Shown: positions 47,949-58,807, counted from the stretch's first letter. The stretch: 64,000 nt of DNA from Rhizobium sp. FKY42 (GCF_005222835.1 NZ_STGA01000008.1:62001-126000), one strand, 5' to 3'. Notes: generated by a model not told the origin, from the sequence alone. Numbers and translations are program-made.

Positions 47949-49150
47949 TCTCCAACGACTCCGTAAACCACGGTCGCTGTCGCGATTGCCGCAATGCCTT
48001 CCTTGCGACCGATGAAGCCGATTTTCTCGTTCGTGGTCGCCTTTACAGAGCACCGATCGATAGAGATTGCCAATATCTCCGACAGGTTCTGACGCATGGC
48101 GTCGCGATGCGGAGCGACTCTTGGTGCTTCTGCAATCAAAGAGATGTCGGCATTGGTGATGATGCCGCCTTTTCCACGGACAATTTCTGCCGCGTGCGCC
48201 AGAAAAATCCGAGATGCAGCTCCTTTCCATTGCGGATCGGACGGAGGGAAGTGGTCGCCTATATCGCCCGCGCCGCAGGTTGCCAACAGCGCGTCCGTCA
48301 AGGCATGCAATGCAACGTCCGCATCCGAGTGACCGCTGAGCTTCTGGTCATGCGGAATGAAAACGCCGCATAATGTGACGCCATCGCCCGGCACGAGTTG
48401 ATGTACGTCGTAGCCATTTCCTGTTCGAACATCCGGAAATCGTTCTTGTGTTTTCAGCTTGGCATCTGCCATTGCAATATCCTGTGCGGTGGTTAGCTTC
48501 ACGTTGCTCGATGTTCCCGGACAGAGCCTCACTGCTATTCCCGCCCATTCTGCGATGGAAGCATCGTCGGTAAAATCTGTCCTGCCACTCGTCGCAGCAG
48601 CCTCATGAGCGGCGAGAATGGCTTCGAAGCGAAATGCCTGCGGTGTTTGGGCGCCATAGAGGTTTGCGCGAGCCACCGTTTCCTCAACAACGCCCGACGC
48701 ATTTGCCCGCTTCAATGTGTCGGTCACCGCCATTGCGGGAAGAACGCCTGTTGCGCCCTCCGCAAGAATGTCTGCGATGGAATTGAGCAACTGATGTTCG
48801 AGAAAGGGGCGGGCCGCGTCGTGAATCATGACATGTGTAGCGTCTGATCCCTTCAATGCATTCAAGCCGGCCAGTACGGACATCTGACGCGTCGCACCGC
48901 CCGTTACGCAGCGTATGCGATCGGATTCGCTGAGGTCATCAATTGCTGTCGAGAACAGGTCGGCATCATCTGGATGAATGACGGCGATAATCGAGACGAC
49001 CTGATGGATTGGCCGCCAGGTAAGGAAGGCGTTCAAGGTATGATGAATGACTGGCAGCCCGCCTATGGACCGGTACTGCTTGGGTCCTTGCTCAGGCGCG
49101 CCGGCACGCTCTCCACGGCCTGCTGCCACAATAACAACACCGATCCTCAT
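47945..49150 (-). CDS. ispDF: IspDF, fused MEP cytidylyltransferase and MECDP synthase
   Basis: Bifunctional enzyme of the non-mevalonate isoprenoid pathway. 401 residues: IspD domain (about 1-235) with [12 protein letters not shown] and PKQYRSIGG; IspF domain (about 240-401) with the zinc site GYDVHQL and the FSGHSDADV-like segment, here [14 protein letters not shown]. The fusion of two non-consecutive steps is usual in alphaproteobacteria. It supplies precursors for the UppS product elsewhere in the window. Divergent from dusB. Confidence 0.97.
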   Translation of the reverse strand: MRIGVVIVAAGRGERAGAPEQGPKQYRSIGGLPVIHHTLNAFLTWRPIHQVVSIIAVIHPDDADLFSTAIDDLSESDRIRCVTGGATRQMSVLAGLNALKGSDATHVMIHDAARPFLEHQLLNSIADILAEGATGVLPAMAVTDTLKRANASGVVEETVARANLYGAQTPQAFRFEAILAAHEAAATSGRTDFTDDASIAEWAGIAVRLCPGTSSNVKLTTAQDIAMADAKLKTQERFPDVRTGNGYDVHQLVPGDGVTLCGVFIPHDQKLSGHSDADVALHALTDALLATCGAGDIGDHFPPSDPQWKGAASRIFLAHAAEIVRGKGGIITNADISLIAEAPRVAPHRDAMRQNLSEILAISIDRCSVKATTNEKIGFIGRKEGIAAIATATVVYGVVGE

Positions 49151-49270
49151 GTTTGCCGCCCACCGCGCATTGATTTTCAGTTCATCCTCTGATTGACAGC
49201 GCAGAACTACAGCTTCAAAACCCGGTTTTCCAGCCTCGCGCCCAAAAATGACGCATTCGCGAAAACGCTC

Positions 49271-49299
49271 TTGGCAAAACCTAAATCAATGAATAAAAA
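49271..49299 (+). promoter_or_regulatory. Candidate promoter for dusB-ntrBC
   Basis: TTGGCA (49271-49276) and TAAAAA (49294-49299) are spaced by 17 bp, just upstream of the dusB TTG start, and fit a sigma-70 promoter. Rhizobial dusB-ntrBC is reported to be autorepressed by NtrC, but a clear NtrC dyad was not found by eye. Confidence 0.45.
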
Positions 49300-49335
49300 T
49301 AGGGCAGAAATTTCCGATGCCCGAAAGATCATCAA

Positions 49336-50334
49336 TTGAGTCCATTCAATCCTGCAGCACCATTCTCCATCGGGCCGGTCGAAATCCGGAACCGGATCGT
49401 GCTTGCTCCGATGTCGGGCGTGACGGATCTCCCGTACAGGCAACTTGCCTGGCGCTATGGCGCAGGACTGGTCGTGACGGAAATGGTCGCTAGCCGGGAG
49501 CTTGTCCATAACAAGGGGGAATCCTGGGAGCGGCTGAAAAGCACCGGCATTCGCCCGCATATGGTGCAACTGGCAGGCCGCGAAGCGCACTGGATGGCCG
49601 AGGCCGGCCGGATTGTCGAGGGCGAGGGGGCCAATCTCATCGATATCAATATGGGCTGTCCTGCTAAGAAGGTGACCGGTGGATATTCCGGTTCCGCTCT
49701 CATGCGGGATCCAGACCATGCACTAAGCCTCGTGGAAGCGGTGGTTCGTGCTGTTCGCGTGCCCGTTACAGTCAAGATGCGCTTGGGCTGGGATGAGAAC
49801 TCACTCAACGCGCCCCTTATCGCCAAGCGAGCGCAGGACGCAGGGGTTGCAATGATTACCGTGCATGGGCGTACACGAATGCAGTTTTACGAAGGTCGTG
49901 CGGACTGGTCCGCCATTCACGCGGTGCGGGACGTTCTTTCCATTCCACTTGTGGCAAACGGCGATGTCGAGACGGCTGACGATGTACAGAATATCGTTGC
50001 AGCATCCGGTGCGGATGCTGTCATGACAGGCCGAGGCACGCAGGGTCGTCCTTGGCATGCAGGCGTTCTGGCTGGTGCTCGGGAGCCCGATGTCCGCGAA
50101 AAGGCGTCGGTGGCCTGCGAACACTACGAGATGATGCTTGCGTTCTATGGGCAGGAGGCTGGTCTGCGCCATGCCCGCAAACATGTCGGCTGGTATCTCG
50201 ATCGCAACACAACCGGCGTCCCGGCAGAACTCAAGGCTAGCCTGATGACCGAGCGGGATCCCGAGCGGGTTCTCAAGGCATTGGAAGATATGATGATCAA
50301 AGGCGCGGTTCCTGCGCGTAGGGAGGCCGCATGA
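49336..50334 (+). CDS. dusB: DusB/NifR3 tRNA-dihydrouridine synthase
   Basis: FMN enzyme reducing uridine in the tRNA D-loop, historically NifR3 because it precedes ntrBC. 332 residues. Catalytic cysteine in [11 protein letters not shown] (about 108), FMN-binding [15 protein letters not shown]-like start and [16 protein letters not shown] at the C-side. It uses a TTG start at 49336 with a weak ribosome binding site, giving an N-terminus that aligns with the family. Overlaps ntrB by four bases. Confidence 0.95.
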   Translation: MSPFNPAAPFSIGPVEIRNRIVLAPMSGVTDLPYRQLAWRYGAGLVVTEMVASRELVHNKGESWERLKSTGIRPHMVQLAGREAHWMAEAGRIVEGEGANLIDINMGCPAKKVTGGYSGSALMRDPDHALSLVEAVVRAVRVPVTVKMRLGWDENSLNAPLIAKRAQDAGVAMITVHGRTRMQFYEGRADWSAIHAVRDVLSIPLVANGDVETADDVQNIVAASGADAVMTGRGTQGRPWHAGVLAGAREPDVREKASVACEHYEMMLAFYGQEAGLRHARKHVGWYLDRNTTGVPAELKASLMTERDPERVLKALEDMMIKGAVPARREAA

Positions 50335-51431
50335 GCCCGCAAGCAACCGACAAACTGGCCATGGCGGTTTTGAATTCCGTTCAGAACCCGGTGATCATGG
50401 TCGACCAGGAAGGACAGATTGCGTTCGCAAACTGGGAGGCTGAAGCTTTTTTCGGTGCCAGCGCTACGCATCTCGCCAAGAATAAAATCTCGACTTTCAT
50501 TCCTTTTGGCAGCCCGCTTCTGGCGCTGATAGATCAGGTGCGCGAGCGTCGCGCCCCGGTCAACGAATATCGCGTTGATCTCTCATCTCCGCGTCTTGGC
50601 CAGGAAAAGCTGGTGGATTTGTATGTTGCACCTGTGGTGACGGATCCTGGCTGCGTTGTCGTTGTGTTTCAGGAAAGAAGCATGGCGGACAAGATCGACC
50701 GTCAGTTGACCCACCGCGCGGCTGCACGCTCGGTGACCGGCCTTGCATCCATGCTTGCCCACGAGATCAAGAATCCGCTTTCGGGCATCCGTGGTGCTGC
50801 ACAGTTGCTTGAAACATCGGTCGCTGACGAAGATCGTGCGCTGACGAGGCTGATCTGTGATGAGACAGATCGCATTGTATCCCTTGTCGACCGTATGGAA
50901 GTCTTTTCTGACGAGCGGCCCGTGGACCGCGTGCCGCTCAACATCCACTCCGTGCTCGATCATGTAAAGGCCGTAGCGAAGGCCGGATTCGCGCGCGATA
51001 TCAAGATCAGCGAAAACTACGACCCATCGCTGCCCTCCGTGTATGCAAATCGCGACCAGCTCGTTCAGGTCTTTCTCAATCTGATCAAGAACGCCGCCGA
51101 GGCGATTGGCGACCAGCAGGATGGCGAGATCATGCTGACAACTGCATACCGGCCCGGTATCCGCCTCTCAGTCGCCGGTACGCGGGAAAAGATTTCTTTG
51201 CCGCTGGAGTTCTGCGTCATCGACAACGGACCGGGCGTACCGAGTGATCTTCTACCCCATCTGTTCGATCCATTCATCACCACGAAAACCAACGGCTCAG
51301 GCCTCGGCCTTGCGCTCGTCGCAAAGATTATCGGCGGCCACGGCGGTATCGTCGAATGCGACAGCCAGGCGCGTCGGACGGTTTTGCGCGTACTTATGCC
51401 CATGCACAAGGGAGATGACCTTCAGGCTTGA
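50331..51431 (+). CDS. ntrB: NtrB, nitrogen regulation sensor kinase/phosphatase
   Basis: Soluble sensor that phosphorylates or dephosphorylates NtrC under control of PII. 366 residues: PAS domain (about 5-115, [14 protein letters not shown]), HisKA with phospho-His144 in [12 protein letters not shown], HATPase with IDNGPGVP and GSGLGLALV. No membrane segment. Overlaps dusB and is followed by ntrC after 32 bp. Confidence 0.97.
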   Translation: MSPQATDKLAMAVLNSVQNPVIMVDQEGQIAFANWEAEAFFGASATHLAKNKISTFIPFGSPLLALIDQVRERRAPVNEYRVDLSSPRLGQEKLVDLYVAPVVTDPGCVVVVFQERSMADKIDRQLTHRAAARSVTGLASMLAHEIKNPLSGIRGAAQLLETSVADEDRALTRLICDETDRIVSLVDRMEVFSDERPVDRVPLNIHSVLDHVKAVAKAGFARDIKISENYDPSLPSVYANRDQLVQVFLNLIKNAAEAIGDQQDGEIMLTTAYRPGIRLSVAGTREKISLPLEFCVIDNGPGVPSDLLPHLFDPFITTKTNGSGLGLALVAKIIGGHGGIVECDSQARRTVLRVLMPMHKGDDLQA

Positions 51432-51463
51432 AGGTCGCTGCTGAACACGACAGGAAGTTTGAA

Positions 51464-52915
51464 ATGACTGCTACCATCCTTGTCGCAGATGACGATGCGG
51501 CCATCCGGACCGTATTGAACCAGGCGCTGACACGTGCCGGTTACGACGTGCGCATCACCTCGAACGCGGCCACGCTGTGGCGCTGGATTTCAGCAGGCGA
51601 GGGTGATCTGGTCGTGACAGACGTTGTCATGCCGGATGAGAACGCTTTCGATCTGCTTCCGCGCATCAAGAAGTCACGCCCCGATCTGCCAGTTCTGGTG
51701 ATGAGTGCACAGAACACATTCATGACCGCCATCAAGGCATCGGAAAAGGGCGCTTATGACTATCTTCCCAAGCCGTTCGACCTGACCGAACTGATTGCCA
51801 TTATCGGGCGGGCGCTTTCCGAGCCGAAGCGGAAGCCCGCCAAGCTGGATGACGACATGCAGGACGGCATGCCGCTGGTCGGTCGCTCGGCTGCGATGCA
51901 GGAGATCTACCGCGTTCTGGCCCGCCTTATGCAGACGGATCTGACGCTGATGATCACGGGCGAGTCCGGCACCGGCAAGGAACTCGTGGCACGGGCGCTT
52001 CATGATTATGGCAAGCGCCGCAATGGCCCCTTCGTTGCCATCAACATGGCGGCCATTCCGCGAGACCTCATCGAATCTGAACTTTTCGGACATGAAAAGG
52101 GTGCATTCACCGGGGCGCAGAACCGCTCGACTGGCCGCTTCGAGCAGGCTGAGGGTGGAACGCTTTTCCTCGACGAAATCGGCGATATGCCCATGGACGC
52201 CCAGACACGCCTGCTGCGCGTGTTGCAGCAAGGCGAGTATACGACGGTTGGCGGACGGACTCCGATCCGTACCGATGTCAGGATCGTGGCCGCAACGAAC
52301 AAGGATCTCAAGCAGCTCATCAATCAGGGACTGTTCCGAGAGGATCTCTACTATCGCCTTAATGTGGTGCCGCTGCGCCTGCCTCCTTTGCGGGACCGCG
52401 CTGAAGATATTCCGGATCTCGTTCGTCACTTCATGCAGCAGGCCGAAAAACAGGGCCTTGATGGCAAACGCTTTGACACGGAAGCGCTGGATCTGATGAA
52501 AGCCTATGCGTGGCCCGGAAACGTTCGCGAACTGGAGAACCTGGTGCGCCGGTTAATGGCGCTCTATCCACAGGAAGTGATCACGCGTGAGATCATCGAT
52601 ACGGAACTCAGGTCCGATGTACCCGATAGTCCGATCGAGAAAATGGGCGCGCGACCGGAAAACATGACGATTGCCCAGGCGGTCGAGGAAAACATGCGGA
52701 CCTATTTCGCAAGCTTCGGGGAAGCATTACCGCCGCCGGGGCTTTACGACCGCGTTCTGACCGAAATGGAATATCCGCTCATTCTTGCCGCACTCACGGC
52801 AACACGAGGAAACCAGATCAAGGCAGCGGATCTGCTTGGGCTCAACCGCAACACTTTGCGGAAGAAGATCCGCGAACTGGGCGTTTCGGTCTATCGTAGC
52901 TCACGGACCGTATAG
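51464..52915 (+). CDS. ntrC: NtrC, nitrogen regulation response regulator
   Basis: Sigma-54 activator turned on by NtrB in nitrogen limitation. 483 residues: receiver (phospho-acceptor Asp53 in VVTDVVMP), AAA+ domain with Walker A GESGTGKE (about 167) and the sigma-54 contact loop GAFTGA (about 217), and a Fis-type helix-turn-helix at the C-terminus ([20 protein letters not shown]). ATG 51464 has AGGA upstream. Confidence 0.98.
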   Translation: MTATILVADDDAAIRTVLNQALTRAGYDVRITSNAATLWRWISAGEGDLVVTDVVMPDENAFDLLPRIKKSRPDLPVLVMSAQNTFMTAIKASEKGAYDYLPKPFDLTELIAIIGRALSEPKRKPAKLDDDMQDGMPLVGRSAAMQEIYRVLARLMQTDLTLMITGESGTGKELVARALHDYGKRRNGPFVAINMAAIPRDLIESELFGHEKGAFTGAQNRSTGRFEQAEGGTLFLDEIGDMPMDAQTRLLRVLQQGEYTTVGGRTPIRTDVRIVAATNKDLKQLINQGLFREDLYYRLNVVPLRLPPLRDRAEDIPDLVRHFMQQAEKQGLDGKRFDTEALDLMKAYAWPGNVRELENLVRRLMALYPQEVITREIIDTELRSDVPDSPIEKMGARPENMTIAQAVEENMRTYFASFGEALPPPGLYDRVLTEMEYPLILAALTATRGNQIKAADLLGLNRNTLRKKIRELGVSVYRSSRTV

Positions 52916-52973
52916 CAGCCCTTGCCCTTCGAGCTTGACATAGGATCAAGGCTCGTTGCATTTTCGCCACAAT

Positions 52974-52993
52974 GCGTTGCTCAATAGCAACGC
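52974..52993 (+). terminator. Hairpin between ntrC and ntrY
   Basis: A perfect 8-bp stem with a CAAT loop (arms 52974-52981 and 52986-52993). It is preceded by a second, bulged CGAGC/GCTCG inverted repeat near 52930-52955. There is no T run. It may reduce readthrough from ntrBC into ntrYX, which otherwise lie only 174 bp apart. Confidence 0.5.
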
Positions 52994-53089
52994 AGGACAA
53001 ACATCGAGTCGCATCGTGGATGTGGTCGTTTTTGCGAAATGAGCGCGTTGGTCGCTGTAGGCGTGCAGGGACTGGGATTGGGGTTAAGC

Positions 53090-55360
53090 ATGGCAGATGC
53101 GTTGTCAGCGCCCGCGGGTGAAGAGCCGGCGGCACTGGTGCAGGACCGGCGTGCATCCTTCGCATTGCCCGGGCTTCTGCTTGCAGGCGGCGCACTCATC
53201 TGCGCCGTCGCAACTTTGCTTGTGCTTCTAGGCGCCACGCCTATCGCGCCGACGTCAAATGTCGTTATCACCTCTGCTGTTCTCAACACGCTTTTCGTGC
53301 TGGGGCTGATCTACCTGATCGCACGGGAAGTTTCACGCCTTGTCAAAGCCCGCAAGCGCGGTCGCGCTGCGGCGCGTCTACACGTCCGTATCGTGGTTCT
53401 GTTTTCGATTGTGGCGATCACGCCTGCTGTTCTGGTCGCGATTTTCGCAAGTCTGACGCTCAATGTCGGCCTTGATCGCTGGTTCTCCTTGCGCACCCAG
53501 TCAATCGTCCAGTCGTCGCTGGACGTCGCGCGCGCCTATATGCTCGAGAATGCGAGCTATCTGCAGGGCCAGACCGTATCGATGGCAAATGACCTCGAAC
53601 GAAACCGCGCTATGTTCTATCTGGATCGTACCGGATTCGTTGATCTGATGACGCGTCAGGCCAGAGGCCGCGGAATGCTGGGTGCATTTCTGGTCCGTGA
53701 AGATGGAGAAGCGATCGCGCAGGCGGATATTCAGACGGAAAAGCCGCTGCCTGCAATCCCCAAGGATGCATTGGCCAGTTCGGCTGCCGGTCAGCCCACG
53801 CTCATTCCGCCTGGAATTACGAACCTCGTGGGCGCAATCATCAAGTTGGAAGCCATTCCCGGCGCGTTTCTCTACACCATCCGGGCCGTCGACCCTAAGG
53901 TCATGAGCGCCATGCGGTTGATGGAGGATAATCGGGCCGAATACCAGGCGATGGAAGCCGGCAGAATGAGCCTGCAGGTTGCCTTTGCGGTTCTTTACCT
54001 TGGCTTCGCACTCATCGTTCTTCTAGCTGCGATCTGGACTGCCATCGCCGTCGCCGACCGTATCGTTCGCCCGATCCGGTTGCTGATCAGCGCTGCGGAT
54101 AATGTCGCTACGGGCAATTTCAATGTCGTGGTGCCGGTGCGCTCCGCAGATGGCGATGTCGGCAATCTGTCGCGCACCTTCAACAAGATGATTTCGCAGA
54201 TACGCAGCCAGCGGAATGAAATTCTGGAAGCGAAGGATGAGGTGGATGATCGCCGTCGCTTCATCGAGGCTGTGCTTTCAGGAGTCACAGCCGCTGTTAT
54301 CGGTGTCGAAAACGACCACCGGATCACGATCGTCAATCCGTCTGCCGAAGATTTCCTCGGCATGCAGGCGGACCAACTTGTTGGCGAGCGACTTGAAGAC
54401 GTTGCGCCAGAGATCGATCAGGTTCTGAAGGAGGCAGCGGGCAGGGCGCGTGGAGAACTGCGCAAGGAAGTGAATCTTGTGCGCGGTGGCAAGGAACGTA
54501 CTCTGAGTGTGCAGGTCACACGTGAAGAGCAACGGAGTAGCACCGATTCCTATGTCATCACGCTGGACGACATCACTGATCTTGTGATTGCACAGCGGTC
54601 GACAGCCTGGGCCGACGTCGCTCGACGTATTGCGCATGAAATCAAGAACCCGCTGACGCCAATCCAGCTGTCAGCAGAACGATTGAAGCGTCGATACGGC
54701 AAGCAGATAGACGAAAGCGACCGGGCAGTCTTCGACCAGTGCACAGATACAATCGTGCGGCAGGTAGGTGACATTGGCCGTATGGTGGATGAGTTCTCCT
54801 CGTTCGCCCGTATGCCGAAGCCGACGAAGGAAAAGGGCGATCTTCGAGATATTTTACGGGACGCAATTTTCCTGCGCGAAATGGGCGCCAGTCATGTAAC
54901 GTTTCTCCGCGAACTGGGAGACGAGCGGTTGGAAGGGCTGTTTGACTCGCGCATGCTGGGTCAGGCGTTCGGCAATCTTATCAAGAATGCGGTTGAGGCC
55001 ATCGAGGCGGTCCCCAGTGACGCCGAGCGTGATGGTCGAAAGGTTCTGGTCCGATCGGTTTTTGATGCGACGAAGGATCAGTTCCGGGTGGACATCATCG
55101 ACAATGGAAACGGTCTGCCGGTTGAAAACAGGCACCGCATTCTCGAGCCTTACATGACGATGCGGGAAAAGGGAACCGGACTCGGACTCGCGATCGTGAA
55201 GAAAATCATTGAGGAGCACGGCGGCCAACTGGAACTGCACGACGCACCGGCGGATTTCGATCAGGGCAAGGGTGCCATGATCCGCGTGATCCTGCCGCAT
55301 GTTCAGAGTGCTGCCGCGCCTCAAACAGATATGAACAAGGAAGCAGCTTATGGCGTCTGA
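53090..55360 (+). CDS. ntrY: NtrY, membrane-bound sensor histidine kinase
   Basis: Partner of NtrX. 756 residues: three N-terminal helices (about 10-110), a periplasmic loop, a fourth helix (about 275-300), HAMP (RIVRPIRLLISAADNVATGN), PAS (VIGVENDHRITIVNPSAEDF), HisKA with phospho-His near 517 in [14 protein letters not shown], and HATPase ending with GTGLGLAIVKK. The start is either ATG 53090 (GGGG upstream) or ATG 53039 (17 more residues, weaker site). In related bacteria NtrYX senses redox or oxygen and affects nitrogen and envelope genes. Overlaps ntrX by 11 bp. Confidence 0.95.
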   Translation: MADALSAPAGEEPAALVQDRRASFALPGLLLAGGALICAVATLLVLLGATPIAPTSNVVITSAVLNTLFVLGLIYLIAREVSRLVKARKRGRAAARLHVRIVVLFSIVAITPAVLVAIFASLTLNVGLDRWFSLRTQSIVQSSLDVARAYMLENASYLQGQTVSMANDLERNRAMFYLDRTGFVDLMTRQARGRGMLGAFLVREDGEAIAQADIQTEKPLPAIPKDALASSAAGQPTLIPPGITNLVGAIIKLEAIPGAFLYTIRAVDPKVMSAMRLMEDNRAEYQAMEAGRMSLQVAFAVLYLGFALIVLLAAIWTAIAVADRIVRPIRLLISAADNVATGNFNVVVPVRSADGDVGNLSRTFNKMISQIRSQRNEILEAKDEVDDRRRFIEAVLSGVTAAVIGVENDHRITIVNPSAEDFLGMQADQLVGERLEDVAPEIDQVLKEAAGRARGELRKEVNLVRGGKERTLSVQVTREEQRSSTDSYVITLDDITDLVIAQRSTAWADVARRIAHEIKNPLTPIQLSAERLKRRYGKQIDESDRAVFDQCTDTIVRQVGDIGRMVDEFSSFARMPKPTKEKGDLRDILRDAIFLREMGASHVTFLRELGDERLEGLFDSRMLGQAFGNLIKNAVEAIEAVPSDAERDGRKVLVRSVFDATKDQFRVDIIDNGNGLPVENRHRILEPYMTMREKGTGLGLAIVKKIIEEHGGQLELHDAPADFDQGKGAMIRVILPHVQSAAAPQTDMNKEAAYGV

Positions 55361-56714
55361 TATCCTCGTCGTGGATGATGAAGCAGACATTCGTGAAATC
55401 GTTGCGGGTATTCTGTCCGATGAAGGACATGAGACGCGAATGGCGCATGACAGTGACAGCGCCCTTGCGGCGATCTCTGATCGGGTGCCGCGCCTGATTT
55501 TTCTGGATATCTGGATGCAGGGAAGCAAGCTCGATGGATTGGCCTTGCTAGATGAAATCAAGGTTCGGCATCCTGAGGTTCCGGTCGTGATGATCTCAGG
55601 TCACGGCAACATCGAGACCGCCGTTTCCGCTATCAAGCGCGGCGCTTTCGATTTCATTGAGAAGCCATTCAAGGCCGACCGCCTGATCCTGATTGCCGAG
55701 CGCGCGCTTGAGAATTCGAAGCTGAAGCGCGAGGTTACCGAGCTGAAGAAGCGGGCGGGTGACTCCTCCGAGCTCGTCGGGACCTCGGTTGCCATATCGC
55801 AGCTTCGCCAAACGATCGAAAAGATTGCGCCAACCAACAGCCGCATCATGATTCTCGGCCCTTCCGGTTCGGGCAAGGAACTGGTTGCGCGGATGATCCA
55901 CAAGCGGTCATCCCGCGCGGGCGGTCCGTTCGTCGCCTTGAATGCTGCGACCATTACGCCGGACCGGATGGAGATCGCGTTGTTCGGGACGGAGGGCGGG
56001 CCGGGGCAGCCACGCAAGATCGGTGCGCTCGAAGAAGCGCATCGCGGTATCTTGTACCTCGACGAAGTCGGCGAGATGCCGCGCGAGACGCAGAACAAGA
56101 TCCTGCGAGTGCTGGTTGATCAACAATTCGAGCGCGTTGGCGGGTCCAAGCGAGTCAAGGTCGATGTTCGCATCATTTCGTCCACGGCATACCACCTCGA
56201 GAACCTGATTGCGGAAGGCATATTCCGTGAGGACCTTTACCATCGTCTCGCCGTGGTGCCCGTCAAGGTTCCTGCATTGGCCGAGCGTCGCGAAGACATA
56301 CCCTTCCTCGTGGACATGTTCATGCGACAGATCTCGGAGCAGGCGGGCATTCGTCCGCGCAAGATCGGCGATGATGCTATGGCCGTCCTGCAGGCGCATG
56401 ACTGGCCTGGCAATATTCGACAGTTGCGTAACAACATCGAGCGGTTGATGATCTTAGCGCGCACCGACGGTCCGGATTCGCCGATCTCGGCGGATATGCT
56501 TCCGACGGATCTTGGCGACATGCTGCCGAAAATCTCTACGAAGGGCGATCATCACATCATGACCTTGCCGCTCCGCGAGGCTCGCGAAATGTTCGAGCGC
56601 GATTATCTTGTGGCGCAGATCAATCGTTTTGGTGGCAACATCTCCCGCACGGCCGAATTTGTTGGTATGGAGCGTTCAGCACTTCATCGTAAGCTGAAGT
56701 CGCTGGGCGTCTGA
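55350..56714 (+). CDS. ntrX: NtrX, NtrC-like response regulator without GAFTGA
   Basis: 454 residues: receiver (Asp53 in IFLDIWMQG), AAA+ domain with Walker A GPSGSGKE (about 170) and Walker B YLDEVGEM, C-terminal Fis-type helix-turn-helix (ISRTAEFVGMERSALHRKL). The position where NtrC has GAFTGA reads GTEGGPGQPRKIGALEEA, so the sigma-54 contact loop is missing. Alphaproteobacterial NtrX proteins are known to lack it and to act at sigma-70 promoters. Directly follows ntrY. Confidence 0.96.
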   Translation: MASDILVVDDEADIREIVAGILSDEGHETRMAHDSDSALAAISDRVPRLIFLDIWMQGSKLDGLALLDEIKVRHPEVPVVMISGHGNIETAVSAIKRGAFDFIEKPFKADRLILIAERALENSKLKREVTELKKRAGDSSELVGTSVAISQLRQTIEKIAPTNSRIMILGPSGSGKELVARMIHKRSSRAGGPFVALNAATITPDRMEIALFGTEGGPGQPRKIGALEEAHRGILYLDEVGEMPRETQNKILRVLVDQQFERVGGSKRVKVDVRIISSTAYHLENLIAEGIFREDLYHRLAVVPVKVPALAERREDIPFLVDMFMRQISEQAGIRPRKIGDDAMAVLQAHDWPGNIRQLRNNIERLMILARTDGPDSPISADMLPTDLGDMLPKISTKGDHHIMTLPLREAREMFERDYLVAQINRFGGNISRTAEFVGMERSALHRKLKSLGV

Positions 56715-56750
56715 ATCAAAAATTCCCACCCATTACGTTGAAAGAGCAAA

Positions 56751-58127
56751 ATGAAGGTCATCATTTGTGGTGCCGGGCAGGTGGGTTACGGCATTGCCGA
56801 GCGTCTTTCACAGGAAGAAAACGAGGTATCGGTCATCGATACTTCGGCGGCGTTGATCAATGCCATCACCGAAACGCTCGATGTGCGCGGCTATGTCGGT
56901 CACGGCGCGCATCCGGATGTGCTCGCTAAGGCTGGTGCCGAACAGGCGGATATGATCATTGCCGTCACGTTGTACGATGAAGTCAACATCGTGGCCTGCG
57001 AGGTCGCTCATGCGCTTTTCAGCGTGCCGACCAAGATTGCCAGAATTCGCTCACAAAGCTATCTACTGCCGGAATATGCGGATCTCTTCAGCAGCCGGAA
57101 CATGTCGATCGACGTGACGATTTCTCCGGAAATCGAAGTCGGCAAGATGGTCTTACGGCGCATATCGTTTCCCGGTGCTGTGGATGTTGCCCGTTTTGCT
57201 GAAGACGCCATTGCGATGGTTGCCATCGAATGCATGGAAGATTGCCCAGTGGTGGATACGCCGCTTGAGCAATTGAGCCAACTGTTTCCGGATTTGATTG
57301 CGACCGTCGTGGGAGTTCTGCGGGAAGGAAAGCTTTTCATTCCGCGATCAGGTGACCAGCTTCATGTTGGGGATCTGGCCTATGTGATTTGCCAGCGCGA
57401 ACATACACGACGCACGCTCGGTCTGTTCGGCCATGAAGAGCAGGAAGCGAAGCGGATCGTGATCGCCGGCGGTGGCAATATCGGGCTCTATGTCGCACAG
57501 CGTATCGAGCAGATGCAGCCAAGAAGTCGGGTCAAGATCATCGAAACAGATCGGGCGCGCGCCACATTCATTGCAGAGGAGCTGAAGAACGCCGTCGTTC
57601 TTCAAGGCTCGTCGCTGGAGCAGAGCCTTCTGCAGCAGGCCGATATCCAGGATGCCGACCTGATGATCACGCTGACCAACAATGACCAGGTCAATATTCT
57701 CAGTGCGGTCATGGCCAAGGCGCTCGGATGCCGATCCAACCTCGTTCTTGTCAATTCCACCTCGCTGAGCGAGGTGAGTGATTCATTGAACATCGATTCC
57801 GTTATCAATCCGCGTGCTGTCACCATTTCCCGCGTCCTTCAACATGTTCGCAAGGGGCGGATTCGATCCGTCTATGCCGTTCAGAATGGCGCCGCAGAGG
57901 TGATCGAAGCCGAGGCTCTGGAGACTTCACCGCTGGTTGGGTCCTGTCTACGCGATCTCGACCTACCGGAAGGAATACGAATTGGTGCAATGCTCCGCGA
58001 CGGGAAGGTTCTGAAACCTGGCGGTGAAACGCGGATCAAGGCAAAGGACAGGGTTGTTCTGCTGGCTACTCGAAAAGCGGTGCGCGACGTCGAGCAGTTG
58101 TTCCGGGTGTCTATCCAATATTTCTAA
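56751..58127 (+). CDS. trkA: TrkA, potassium uptake regulatory subunit
   Basis: Peripheral NAD(H)/nucleotide-binding subunit of the Trk potassium channel. 458 residues in two RCK_N/RCK_C repeats. The first Rossmann motif is CGAGQVGYG (residues 5-13) and the second is AGGGNIGLY near residue 240; both halves end with a TrkA_C domain. It follows ntrX by 36 bp, the usual rhizobial order, so it may be cotranscribed. Confidence 0.97.
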   Translation: MKVIICGAGQVGYGIAERLSQEENEVSVIDTSAALINAITETLDVRGYVGHGAHPDVLAKAGAEQADMIIAVTLYDEVNIVACEVAHALFSVPTKIARIRSQSYLLPEYADLFSSRNMSIDVTISPEIEVGKMVLRRISFPGAVDVARFAEDAIAMVAIECMEDCPVVDTPLEQLSQLFPDLIATVVGVLREGKLFIPRSGDQLHVGDLAYVICQREHTRRTLGLFGHEEQEAKRIVIAGGGNIGLYVAQRIEQMQPRSRVKIIETDRARATFIAEELKNAVVLQGSSLEQSLLQQADIQDADLMITLTNNDQVNILSAVMAKALGCRSNLVLVNSTSLSEVSDSLNIDSVINPRAVTISRVLQHVRKGRIRSVYAVQNGAAEVIEAEALETSPLVGSCLRDLDLPEGIRIGAMLRDGKVLKPGGETRIKAKDRVVLLATRKAVRDVEQLFRVSIQYF

Positions 58128-58456
58128 GAAATGTCCTTGCGAGAAATCCACTGGGTCTGTGCAGGTTGCGGCTCCCAAGGGCTGTGGATAGTTCTATAGC
58201 ATGATATTCATTAGGCGTCGTGTGGACGGCCTATAGAGCTTCGCAAGTGCCAGATTTTTCGATAAGTAGCTGCTTTTACAAGCATTGTTTTCAACAAGGG
58301 CCAGTTCTTCGCGTGTGCGATTGGTCATTGCGCAAAACACGGCGATTTGATAACCAATTGCACGGACGGTGGAGGCAGGAGAGGGTGCTCTACCGAATTT
58401 TCCGAGCGTGATCATATCCCGGCCGCATGGCTGGCAAAAAAGAAAGAAGCGGCGCT
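58128..58456. other. trkA-hfq intergenic region
   Basis: 329 bp upstream of hfq, probably carrying its promoter and leader. Short reading frames here (for example 58194-58415 on the minus strand) do not look like proteins. I see no strong promoter, hairpin or operator by eye. Confidence 0.4.
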
Positions 58457-58699
58457 ATGGCGGAACGTTCTCAAAATCTTCAAGACTTGTTTCTTAACAC
58501 CGTTCGCAAGCAGAAGATTTCACTCACTATTTTCCTCATCAATGGTGTCAAGCTGACGGGGGTTGTAACATCCTTCGACAATTTCTGCGTGTTGTTGCGG
58601 CGTGATGGTCATTCGCAGCTGGTCTACAAGCATGCAATCTCGACGATCATGCCCGGACAGCCGATGCAGATGTTCGAAACCGAAGAAAGCGCTGGCTGA
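58457..58699 (+). CDS. hfq: Hfq, RNA chaperone
   Basis: Hexameric Sm-like protein pairing small RNAs with mRNAs. 80 residues when begun at ATG 58457, the exact length of rhizobial Hfq. Sm1 motif [18 protein letters not shown] (26-43) and Sm2 motif with YKHAIST (57-63). An ATG ten codons upstream is rejected, as it would give an unusual N-terminal extension. It has almost no C-terminal tail compared with E. coli. Confidence 0.98.
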   Translation: MAERSQNLQDLFLNTVRKQKISLTIFLINGVKLTGVVTSFDNFCVLLRRDGHSQLVYKHAISTIMPGQPMQMFETEESAG

Positions 58700-58782
58700 T
58701 CTCGATCAGGGCAGCCATTGAATACCGACATGAGTTGCCCCATCTATCATTCAGGAAAGCCGTCAATTGCAGGCAACTTCAC

Positions 58783-58807
58783 ACCGCCGACACCTTTCGG
58801 CGGTTTT
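58783..58807 (+). terminator. Rho-independent terminator after hfq
   Basis: An 8-bp perfect stem (arms 58783-58790 and 58797-58804, 6-nt loop) ending in TTTT. It stands between hfq and hflX, so hflX probably needs its own promoter or depends on readthrough. Confidence 0.75.

Noticed and set aside
58194-58415. 73-codon minus-strand frame between trkA and hfq
   Set aside because: No ribosome binding site and no recognisable family; a chance frame in a regulatory gap.
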